Shown here in pieces: positions 1 through 5,122 of a DNA stretch of 5,347 nt. The DNA is from Actinomycetota bacterium (lineage in GTDB: Bacteria > Actinomycetota > Actinomycetes > Nanopelagicales > Nanopelagicaceae): assembly GCA_029978425.1 (NCBI GenBank), contig JAPOJL010000046.1, forward strand, positions 1-5,347. The letters are read 5' to 3'. The notes under the pieces were generated by a model. It did not search any database and was not told the DNA's origin. It saw only the letters and a program-made list of their open reading frames with translations. Numbering within the stretch: position 1 is the first letter of the stretch; every line of letters starts with the position of its first letter. Both the position numbers and the translations under genes were made by a program.

Positions 1-299
1 CAGATTTGGCAGCAGCGGCGATTGCAGGAGCTCTCGATGCACAGTGGCTCATCATCATGACTGATGTTGAAGGAATCTATAAGAAATGGCCTGACAAAGG
101 TTCGCTCATTGAATCAATCTCTGCTCAAGAATTGGAATCACTTAAAGCGAGCTTTGCTGAAGGAATGGCCCCTAAAGTTCAAGCATGCCTTGATGCGATT
201 GCAGCAGGGGCGAAGGCAGTACGAATTATCGATGGAACAAATCCATCGGCTCTTAGAGATGCTCTCTTAGGTGTGGGCGGAACGTTGGTGGTCGCATGA
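1..299 (+). CDS. argB: Acetylglutamate kinase, C-terminal part (5' end outside window)
   Basis: ArgB phosphorylates N-acetylglutamate with ATP, the second step of arginine synthesis, in the cytoplasm. Only the last 98 codons are visible; the family is about 290-300 residues, so this is roughly the C-terminal third. The reading frame is open from base 3, and the TTG at 6 is an internal leucine codon, not a start. Visible hallmarks of the amino-acid kinase fold are an Ala-rich helix (AAAAIAGALDA), the nucleotide-site strand and loop TDVEGIY, and EGMAPKV, which corresponds to the family GGM.PK motif with its nucleotide-contacting lysine. The first glycine of that motif is Glu here. The gene ends at TGA 297-299, overlapping the argD ATG by four bases (ATGA), so translation is probably coupled. 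The part that would show the N-terminal helix linked to arginine feedback inhibition is outside the window. Identity is secure from motifs and context. Confidence 0.95.
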   Translation, partial: DLAAAAIAGALDAQWLIIMTDVEGIYKKWPDKGSLIESISAQELESLKASFAEGMAPKVQACLDAIAAGAKAVRIIDGTNPSALRDALLGVGGTLVVA

Positions 300-1453
300 A
301 GCGTTGGCAGAGAGCAATTCAGGATAACTACGGAACTCCAACTATCGAACTTGTCTCAGGCAAGGGTTCGGTAGTGAAGGACGCCGATGGCAAGAGCTAT
401 CTTGATTTCTTGGCTGGAATCGCCACAAATGTCTTGGGACATGCACATCCTGCGATTGTTAAAGCGGTAAGCAAGCAGATTTCAACGCTGGGCCATGTCA
501 GCAATTTCTATGCCCACCCAAATGTTTTGGAGCTGGCCGAAAGGCTTCAGAAGATGACTGGCGATAAAAGTGCCCGTGTCTTCTTCTGTAATTCAGGCGC
601 TGAAGCGAATGAGGCCGCGCTCAAAATCTCTCGCAAGACCGGTAAATACAGAGTTGTAGCAACGCGAGAAGCATTTCACGGCCGCACGATGGGCGCGCTC
701 TCGCTCACGGGTCAACCTTCCAAACGAGATCCATTTAAGCCGCTTATTAAGGGGATAAAGCACGTTCCATTTGGTGATTCATCAGCAATGAAGCGCGCTA
801 TCACCAAAAAGACTGCGATGGTGATTGTTGAACCAATCATGGGCGAAGCCGGCGTCATTGTTCCGCCCGCGGACTATCTGAAGAACCTACGACAGTACTG
901 TGATGACAACGGGGCGCTCTTAGTTTTCGATTGCGTTCAGACGGGAATGGGTCGCACGGGAGATTGGTTCGGCTATGAATATTCGGGAATTAGACCTGAT
1001 GTGATCACTTTGGCTAAGGGGCTTGGTGGGGGACTTCCACTCGGCGCAATGATTGCCCTTGGCTCTGCATCGAAGTTATTTGAAGCAGGCGATCACGGCT
1101 CCACTTTTGGTGGCAATCCGGTTGCAACTGCAGCAGCTCTGGCGGTTATCTCCTCGATTGAGAAAGAGAAGATTTTCGCGCATGTGGATGAGGTAGGAGC
1201 GTTTCTACTCGCCGAACTTGCGCTCATTGAGGGTGTAACAGAAGTCCGTGGCGCGGGACTACTTATTGGTTTGACGTTAGAAAAGCCAGTGGCCAAGTTA
1301 GTTGTGAAGAAGTCCCAAGAACTTGGAGCGCTTATCAACGCACCAGGAGATAGAACTATTCGTTTAGCGCCAGCGCTCAACGTTTCGATGAAGCAGGCCG
1401 AGAAATTTGTAGCGATATTCACTAAGGCTCTCAAGGAGGTAACTCATGTCTAG
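296..1453 (+). CDS. argD: Acetylornithine aminotransferase (PLP-dependent, class III)
   Basis: ArgD transfers the amino group from glutamate to N-acetylglutamate semialdehyde, giving N-acetylornithine (fourth step of arginine synthesis); in some bacteria it also serves lysine synthesis. The 385 residues match the usual family length. Seen in order: NSGAEANE (99-106, cofactor phosphate loop), AFHGRTMGALSLTG (126-139), VEPIMGEAGV (178-187), the cofactor motif at 212-222 with Asp212 and Gln215, ITLAKGLGGGLPLG (237-250) with Schiff-base Lys241, GSTFGGNPV (268-276), and IRLAPAL (355-361) with a substrate-binding arginine. One oddity: the near-invariant DEVQTG reads DCVQTG, with Cys213 where Glu is usual. 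The ATG at 296 overlaps the argB stop and starts at the family N-terminus; its Shine-Dalgarno is weak (GGTGG-like), consistent with coupled translation. The stop TAG overlaps argR by eight bases. A related ornithine or GABA aminotransferase is unlikely given the arg neighbours. Confidence 0.97.
   Translation: MKRWQRAIQDNYGTPTIELVSGKGSVVKDADGKSYLDFLAGIATNVLGHAHPAIVKAVSKQISTLGHVSNFYAHPNVLELAERLQKMTGDKSARVFFCNSGAEANEAALKISRKTGKYRVVATREAFHGRTMGALSLTGQPSKRDPFKPLIKGIKHVPFGDSSAMKRAITKKTAMVIVEPIMGEAGVIVPPADYLKNLRQYCDDNGALLVFDCVQTGMGRTGDWFGYEYSGIRPDVITLAKGLGGGLPLGAMIALGSASKLFEAGDHGSTFGGNPVATAAALAVISSIEKEKIFAHVDEVGAFLLAELALIEGVTEVRGAGLLIGLTLEKPVAKLVVKKSQELGALINAPGDRTIRLAPALNVSMKQAEKFVAIFTKALKEVTHV
1433..1440 (+). 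promoter_or_regulatory. Strong Shine-Dalgarno for argR inside the argD 3' end
   Basis: AAGGAGGT is fully complementary to the 16S rRNA 3' end and lies five bases before the ATG at 1446, inside the last codons of argD. It is the strongest ribosome binding site seen at any junction of this operon and fixes the argR start. The argB-argD and argH-tyrS junctions lack anything comparable. Confidence 0.85.
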
Positions 1454-1919
1454 CGTGAGCGCACGTAGAGCAAAGGCGATAGCTCTTATCAAAGCAGGGC
1501 TTATCCATTCACAATCTGATCTGGTGAAACAATTGAAGAAGGCTGGATTTGTTGTAACGCAGGCAACAGCGAGCCGGGACCTCGAAGAGATTGGCGCCGT
1601 TCGAGGACGTGCCGCAAATGGTGAATCAATCTATAAAATTTCAGAGAGCGATGATGAATCCATTTCGCGCACTATGCCAGTTCCCTCGGACCTCATACTC
1701 TCTGTTGAGGCCAGCGGTAATCTCGCGGTGGTTCGGACTCCACCCGGAGGAGCACAGTTATTAGCTAGCTCTCTCGATCATTCTGGGATTTCAGAGATTA
1801 TCGGAACTATTGCAGGTGATGACACGGTCCTCGTTGTATCAAGAAAAGCCAGCGGTGGAGCCCAACTCGCGAGAGAATTACTCGCTTACGGCGGGATTAA
1901 GAGAAGAGGAAGTAAATAA
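1446..1919 (+). CDS. argR: Arginine repressor ArgR
   Basis: ArgR is the arginine-sensing transcription factor that, as a hexamer with arginine bound, represses arginine synthesis genes. The 157-residue length is typical. The N-terminal winged helix-turn-helix covers about 4-72; the recognition helix has QATASRDLEEIG (39-50) with the conserved Ser43-Arg44-Asp45. The C-terminal oligomerisation and arginine-binding domain covers about 82-153 and carries VRTPPGGAQLLASSLD (96-111) and GTIAGDDTVLVV (120-131), whose Asp125-Asp126 pair is the arginine contact in characterised ArgR proteins. The ATG at 1446 overlaps the argD stop by eight bases and has a perfect Shine-Dalgarno. The stop TAA shares its last base with the argH ATG (TAATG). 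The repressor sits within the pathway operon it presumably controls, implying autoregulation; the operator would lie upstream of the operon, outside this window. Confidence 0.96.
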   Translation: MSSVSARRAKAIALIKAGLIHSQSDLVKQLKKAGFVVTQATASRDLEEIGAVRGRAANGESIYKISESDDESISRTMPVPSDLILSVEASGNLAVVRTPPGGAQLLASSLDHSGISEIIGTIAGDDTVLVVSRKASGGAQLARELLAYGGIKRRGSK

Positions 1920-3346
1920 TGGCGCTTTGGGGTGGACGTTTCTCGCAAACACCTGCGGACGCTGTATTTGCACTTTCTCGTAGCGTGCACTTTGACTGGC
2001 GTTTAGCACCCTATGACCTTCGCTCGTCTTTGGCCCATTTAGAAGTGCTGCAATCGAGTGGGCTTCTAGAAGATTCAGTAGCTAATCCCATTCGAATCGC
2101 TCTCCATGAACTGATTAAAGAAGTCGCCACGGGCTCTTTCGTTGCTATCGATACGGATGAGGATGTTCATAGCGCGCTGGAACGTGGTTTAACTGAGAAA
2201 CTCGGCGCCATCGGAGGCTCTTTGCGTGCAGGTCGTTCGCGTAATGATCAAGTTGCTACAGATCTTCGCCTCTACGCAATCGATCATATGATTGATGTTG
2301 CCAGACAGATATTGGAGCTACAACAGGCGCTGATTGCGAAGGCAACTGAATATGGTGATGCGCCAGCGCCAGGCTTTACACACATGCAGCACGCGCAACC
2401 AGTTCTTTTCGGACATGAGATTGCTAAGCATGTTCAAGGTTTTTCGCGCGATCTTGATAGCATTCACGACTGGCTCGATCGTGCTCTCGTAAGCCCATTG
2501 GGTTCCGGAGCATTGGCAGGATCATCTCTGCCACTCTCACCTGAAGTAACAGCAGAAAACCTCGGATTTAGCTCGAGCGCTGCCAACTCAATCGATGGAG
2601 TATCAGATCGTGACTTTGTTGCCGAAGCTCTCTTTATTCTTTCGATGGTCGGCATCCACTTATCGCGTATTGGTGAAGAATGGTGCATCTGGGCAACTAC
2701 CGAATTTGGTTGGGCAAAGGTCGCTGACGCATATTCAACTGGTTCATCAATCATGCCGCAGAAAAAGAATCCAGATATGGCAGAACTTGCTCGCGGTAAA
2801 GCTGGACGCTTGGTTGGAAATCTCACTGGGGTTCTCACAATGCTCAAAGGTCTACCTTTCGCATATAACCGTGATCTGCAAGAGGATAAAGAACCGCTCT
2901 TTGATTCCATTGACACAGTTCTGCTGGTTCTCCCTGCAGTAACTGGGATGGTTGCAACGACTGATTTTGATCGAGAAAAGATGGCCTTTGCTGCACCACT
3001 TGGCTTCTCACTTGCTACCGAGATTGCCGATTACTTGGTACGAGCAAAGGTTCCCTTTGCGCAGGCACATGATGCCGCAGGTAAGTGCGTTGCTCTCTGC
3101 GAGTCAACAGGTCGACTGCTTCATCAATTAACTGATGACGAATTCTCATCCATTCATTCATCTCTTAAAAGTGATGTGCGAGAGGTACTTTCAGTTCAAG
3201 GCGCACTTGAATCACGAACAACAGTGGGTGGAACTTCTCCTTCATCCTTTAAGGCTCAAATTAAGGAGGCGACAGCAATCACTTCTTCGTACTCAAAGGA
3301 ATTTAGCGACAAGGCGAAGGCTTTTTCAGAGATGATGGGTGCGTGA
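1919..3346 (+). CDS. argH: Argininosuccinate lyase
   Basis: ArgH splits argininosuccinate into arginine and fumarate, the last step of arginine synthesis, as a cytoplasmic homotetramer of the fumarase/aspartase superfamily. The 475 residues match the family. It starts with the typical LWGGRF (3-8). Superfamily regions seen: EDVHSALERGL (81-91), AGRSRNDQVATDLRLY (104-119), GFTHMQHAQPV (152-162) with the acid/base His region, the signature GSSIMPQKKNPD (275-286) with the catalytic serine loop, and the conserved stretch at 297-329 (GRLVGN to EPLFD). GGTSP near 437 matches the C-terminal family motif. All key residues appear intact. The ATG at 1919 overlaps the argR stop by one base, with GAGGA at 1906-1910 as Shine-Dalgarno, eight bases before the start. 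The TGA stop overlaps the tyrS GTG by four bases. The argG gene, which makes its substrate, is not in this window. Confidence 0.97.
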   Translation: MALWGGRFSQTPADAVFALSRSVHFDWRLAPYDLRSSLAHLEVLQSSGLLEDSVANPIRIALHELIKEVATGSFVAIDTDEDVHSALERGLTEKLGAIGGSLRAGRSRNDQVATDLRLYAIDHMIDVARQILELQQALIAKATEYGDAPAPGFTHMQHAQPVLFGHEIAKHVQGFSRDLDSIHDWLDRALVSPLGSGALAGSSLPLSPEVTAENLGFSSSAANSIDGVSDRDFVAEALFILSMVGIHLSRIGEEWCIWATTEFGWAKVADAYSTGSSIMPQKKNPDMAELARGKAGRLVGNLTGVLTMLKGLPFAYNRDLQEDKEPLFDSIDTVLLVLPAVTGMVATTDFDREKMAFAAPLGFSLATEIADYLVRAKVPFAQAHDAAGKCVALCESTGRLLHQLTDDEFSSIHSSLKSDVREVLSVQGALESRTTVGGTSPSSFKAQIKEATAITSSYSKEFSDKAKAFSEMMGA

Positions 3347-4623
3347 AAAACGAGATGACAGATCTAATCGATGACCTCAAATGGCGCGGACTTATTTCTC
3401 AGACTACCGATGAGAAAGAGCTCCGTGAGGCGCTAAAAAAGCCCATCACGCTCTATCTTGGCACCGACCCAACTGCACCGAGCATCCATGTGGGCAACCT
3501 CGTAGTTCTCCTTGTTCTCCGCCGTTTTCAACTGGCAGGCCATCACACGCTCCCATTAATTGGGGGAGCTACAGGCCTTGTAGGAGACCCCAGTGGAAAG
3601 AATGAAGAGCGAACGCTCAATACAACTGACGTGGTTGAACAGTGGGTTACGCGCATGACTGCCCAGCTCTCAAAGTTCATGGATTTTGAAACAAAGCAGA
3701 ACCCGGCAAAGCTAGTAAATAACCTCGACTGGACGGCTCCCATGTCGGCAATTGAATTCCTACGCGATATTGGAAAGCACTTTAGCGTCAATCAGATGCT
3801 CAATAAAGATGCAGTGTCTGCCCGTCTCGAGAAAGATGGAATTTCATACACCGAATTTTCATACCAAGTTCTGCAATCAATGGATTATCTCGAGCTCTAT
3901 CGAAAATATAACTGCACACTTCAAATTGGTGGTTCGGATCAGTGGGGAAATATCACAGCGGGTCTTGATCTAATTCGTCGCGCAGAGGGTGGATCAGCGC
4001 ATGCACTCACAGTTCCATTGTTGACTAAGGCAGATGGTTCTAAGTTCGGCAAGACCGCGGGTGGTGCGGTGTGGATTGATCCAGAAATGACATCGCCGTA
4101 TGCCTTCTTCCAATACTGGCTTAACTCAGATGATAAAGATGTTATTAAATTCCTCAAAGTTTTCTCATTTAAATCCCGAGAAGAGATTGAGGCGTTAGAA
4201 AAGACTCATAACGAGAATCCTGGTGCTCGCGAAGCGCATCGCGAACTCGCTCGTGAATTAACTTCACTTGTTCATAGCCCCGAAATTTGTCAACGAGTCG
4301 AAGCTGCAGCTCGCGCGCTCTTTGGTCAAGGGGACATCACTGAATTAGATGAAGCAACGCTCTCTGCAGCTCTTGCAGAACTACCACGCACTCAAGTTAA
4401 AAATGGTGAAGAGTTACCAACATGGGTTGATCTCCTGGCTGCGACAGGGGTAGTTGACTCAAAATCTGCTGCGCGTCGCATCGTCAAAGAAGGTGGCGCA
4501 TATCTCAACAATGAGAAGATTTCGGGCGAAGATTTCCGTCTCGAAAAAAGCCACTTTTTATGCGGTAAATATGCAGTTTTGCGAAAGGGTAAGCGCGACC
4601 TAGCTGCGGTGGAGCTAATCTAG
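3343..4623 (+). CDS. tyrS: Tyrosyl-tRNA synthetase (bacterial TyrS type)
   Basis: TyrS attaches tyrosine to tRNA-Tyr using ATP. Numbered from the GTG start (426 residues), the class I catalytic domain runs over about 1-330. It has YLGTDPTA (38-45), the HIGH-equivalent HVGN (49-52), GGATGLVGDPSGK (74-86), the tyrosine pocket FSYQVLQSMDY (172-182, with Tyr174, Gln178 and Asp181), QIGGSDQWGNI (194-204) and KFGKT (234-238, the KMSKS loop). A C-terminal S4-like RNA-binding domain follows at about 359-420 (VDLLAATGV, KSAARRIVKEGGAYLNN). The fourth residue of HIGH is Asn rather than His. The start is uncertain: GTG at 3343 gives a GTGA overlap with argH like the other junctions, while ATG at 3355 (422 residues, starting MTDLIDDLKWRG) better matches the N-terminus of known TyrS proteins. 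Neither has a clear Shine-Dalgarno. It is the last gene before the terminator and appears co-transcribed with the arg genes, although not part of that pathway. Confidence 0.96.
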   Translation: MKNEMTDLIDDLKWRGLISQTTDEKELREALKKPITLYLGTDPTAPSIHVGNLVVLLVLRRFQLAGHHTLPLIGGATGLVGDPSGKNEERTLNTTDVVEQWVTRMTAQLSKFMDFETKQNPAKLVNNLDWTAPMSAIEFLRDIGKHFSVNQMLNKDAVSARLEKDGISYTEFSYQVLQSMDYLELYRKYNCTLQIGGSDQWGNITAGLDLIRRAEGGSAHALTVPLLTKADGSKFGKTAGGAVWIDPEMTSPYAFFQYWLNSDDKDVIKFLKVFSFKSREEIEALEKTHNENPGAREAHRELARELTSLVHSPEICQRVEAAARALFGQGDITELDEATLSAALAELPRTQVKNGEELPTWVDLLAATGVVDSKSAARRIVKEGGAYLNNEKISGEDFRLEKSHFLCGKYAVLRKGKRDLAAVELI

Positions 4624-4641
4624 GTTTCTCGATATTCGCCT

Positions 4642-4678
4642 AAATCCCCACTTTTCATGCATAAAAGTGGGGATTTTT
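4642..4678 (+). terminator. Rho-independent terminator after tyrS
   Basis: AAATCCCCACTTTT (4642-4655) pairs perfectly over 14 bp with AAAAGTGGGGATTT (4663-4676), closing a 7-nt loop (CATGCAT), and the descending arm runs into five T residues (4674-4678). It begins 18 bases after the tyrS stop codon. It should end the argB-tyrS transcript and keep it from reading into the rRNA operon. On the opposite strand the U-tract would be only three bases, so it is mainly a one-way terminator. Confidence 0.93.
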
Positions 4679-4703
4679 GCTATTTCTTCCATAAAGAGGC
4701 CAG

Positions 4704-4747
4704 TTGGCCCAGGAGGAGCGAACCCGATTTGACCCCCCTTGGCCCAA
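4704..4747. repeat. Repeated TTGGCCCA motif, one copy a 9-bp palindrome in the P1 spacer
   Basis: TTGGCCCA occurs at 4704-4711 and again at 4739-4746, with 35 bases between starts. The second copy extends to TTGG-C-CCAA (4739-4747), a perfect inverted repeat about a single base, placed between the -35 and -10 of promoter P1. The first copy ends in G instead of A. The arrangement is operator-like, but no binding protein can be named. Confidence 0.4.
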
Positions 4748-4758
4748 CCCCTTATAGT
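4729..4758 (+). promoter_or_regulatory. rRNA operon promoter P1 (sigma-A/70-type)
   Basis: TTGACC (-35, 4729-4734) and TATAGT (-10, 4753-4758) are separated by 18 bases. Transcription would start near 4764-4767, giving a leader of about 360 bases before the mature 16S end. The stretch just after the -10 (TGCGCTCC) is GC-rich, as is common in growth-controlled rRNA promoters. The promoter is predicted from consensus and its place between the terminator and 16S. Confidence 0.75.
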
Positions 4759-4834
4759 TGCGCTCCTTGCTGTGGAACGGACTTTTACGAGGCCGTACAG
4801 CACAACTTCCCGATCTAGGCCTAAATAAGCCGGT

Positions 4835-4864
4835 TTGACCGTGCTTGTTGCCATGGACTAGATT
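4835..4864 (+). promoter_or_regulatory. rRNA operon promoter P2 (sigma-A/70-type)
   Basis: TTGACC (-35, 4835-4840) and TAGATT (-10, 4859-4864) are separated by 18 bases, the same -35 and spacing as P1, 106 bases upstream. CTTG also falls at the same offset (three bases after the -35) in both. Start would be near 4870-4872, giving a leader of about 250 bases. Tandem promoters ahead of 16S are common in bacteria. Confidence 0.75.
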
Positions 4865-4920
4865 TGGTGGTCTGCCCTGAAAAAAGGAAGAAATTCCCGC
4901 TTGCAGTGCGCATCCGTACC

Positions 4921-4941
4921 TTGAGAACTCAACAGCGTGCC
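4921..4941 (+). promoter_or_regulatory. Conserved actinobacterial rrn leader element (boxA-like region)
   Basis: TTGAGAACTCAA (4921-4932) followed by CAGCGTGCC closely resembles the TTTGAGAACTCAATAGTGTG stretch that I recall from mycobacterial rRNA leaders and from actinobacterial 16S-23S spacers. It is an inverted repeat (TTGAG-AA-CTCAA). In mycobacterial leaders this area is associated with the antitermination (nut-like) region; the exact boxA boundary here is inference. Confidence 0.6.
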
Positions 4942-4943
4942 AT

Positions 4944-4972
4944 AAGTCAATGCCGAGAAGGCTTACTTTTTT
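4944..4972 (+). promoter_or_regulatory. Weak terminator-like hairpin in the rrn leader
   Basis: AAGT, AA and GCC on the 5' side (4944-4954, with single-base bulges at C4948 and T4951) can pair with GGC, TT and ACTT (4960-4968) around a GAGAA loop, followed by TTTT to 4972. The two bulges make it weak. It shares its 3' arm with the hairpin at 4955-4996, so both cannot form at once. Confidence 0.35.
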
Positions 4973-4996
4973 GTGCAAACAATTAAGTGCCTTCTC
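4955..4996 (+). repeat. Leader hairpin GAGAAGGC / GCCTTCTC
   Basis: GAGAAGGC (4955-4962) is a perfect 8-bp complement of GCCTTCTC (4989-4996). The stem extends by ACTT (4965-4968) with AAGT (4985-4988) after a 2-nt bulge. It is a plausible stable stem-loop of the nascent rRNA leader, with no U-tract after it. Confidence 0.6.
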
Positions 4997-5002
4997 AAAT
5001 AA

Positions 5003-5019
5003 ATACTTCAATGAAGTAT
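5003..5019. repeat. 17-bp perfect palindrome in the leader
   Basis: ATACTTCA-A-TGAAGTAT is an 8-bp inverted repeat about one central base. In RNA it would form a 6-bp stem with a 5-nt loop; in DNA it has the look of a dimer-binding operator. It lies about 130 bases downstream of the predicted P2 start. The function is unknown. Confidence 0.55.
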
Positions 5020-5022
5020 GTG

Positions 5023-5046
5023 CCAGACGCTATTTATAGCGCCTGG
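5023..5046 (+). repeat. Leader hairpin CCAGACGCTA / ATAGCGCCTGG
   Basis: CCAGACGCTAT (5023-5033) pairs with ATAGCGCCTGG (5036-5046) at 10 of 11 positions, with one A-C mismatch. In practice the loop would be ATTTAT. No T-run follows, so it is not a terminator. It is probably a leader structure or part of the processing region. Confidence 0.6.
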
Positions 5047-5072
5047 AAATACTCGTTGATTTCCTTTGGTAA

Positions 5073-5101
5073 AGACAAAATAAACGACAGTTTGTTTGTC
5101 T
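5073..5101 (+). repeat. Hairpin just upstream of mature 16S
   Basis: AGACAAA (5073-5079) pairs with TTTGTCT (5095-5101), and AAAC (5082-5085) with GTTT (5090-5093) around a GACA loop, with a small internal loop between the two stems. It ends about 20 bases before the mature 16S 5' end, where processing signals are expected. Confidence 0.5.
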
Positions 5102-5122
5102 CGTAAGCCATGAACAAAACTT

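Larger units (their letters stand above)
4765..5122 (+). other. 16S rRNA leader (transcribed spacer)
   Basis: This stretch between P1 and the mature 16S end holds no credible protein gene. It contains promoter P2, a short GGAA-GAAA-TTCC hairpin (4886-4897), the TTGAGAACTCAA element, and four possible hairpin structures up to 5101. Open frames on the minus strand here lack any recognisable domain and run through the promoters. Its expected job is to recruit antitermination factors and supply the 5' strand of the pre-16S processing stem. The partner strand downstream of 16S is outside the window, so that pairing cannot be checked. Confidence 0.75.

Noticed and set aside
108..118. Palindrome ATTGA-A-TCAAT that loosely recalls an ARG-box half site
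   Set aside because: It lies inside argB codons, is short, and does not match the two-half ARG box well.
2464..2916. Minus-strand open frame of 150 codons opposite argH
   Set aside because: It is a shadow of a well-supported argH frame with no domain of its own.
4615..4854. Minus-strand open frame of 79 codons overlapping the terminator and P1
   Set aside because: It reads through the terminator stem and the promoter and has no family resemblance; chance frame.
4874..4890. GCCCTGAAAAAAGG resembles the lambda boxB sequence
   Set aside because: The right arm does not complete the stem (only about three pairs form), so the resemblance is probably chance. The adjacent GGAA-GAAA-TTCC mini-hairpin is also too short to claim as boxB.
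4655..5011. Minus-strand open frame of 118 codons across the rRNA promoters and leader
   Set aside because: No recognisable domain, low-complexity composition, no ribosome site noted, and it covers both predicted rRNA promoters and leader structures. It is most likely a chance frame.
5056..5086. Possible third promoter TTGATT ... TAAACG close to 16S
   Set aside because: The spacer is about 19 bases and the -10 match is poor; it also overlaps a hairpin. P1 and P2 explain transcription better.
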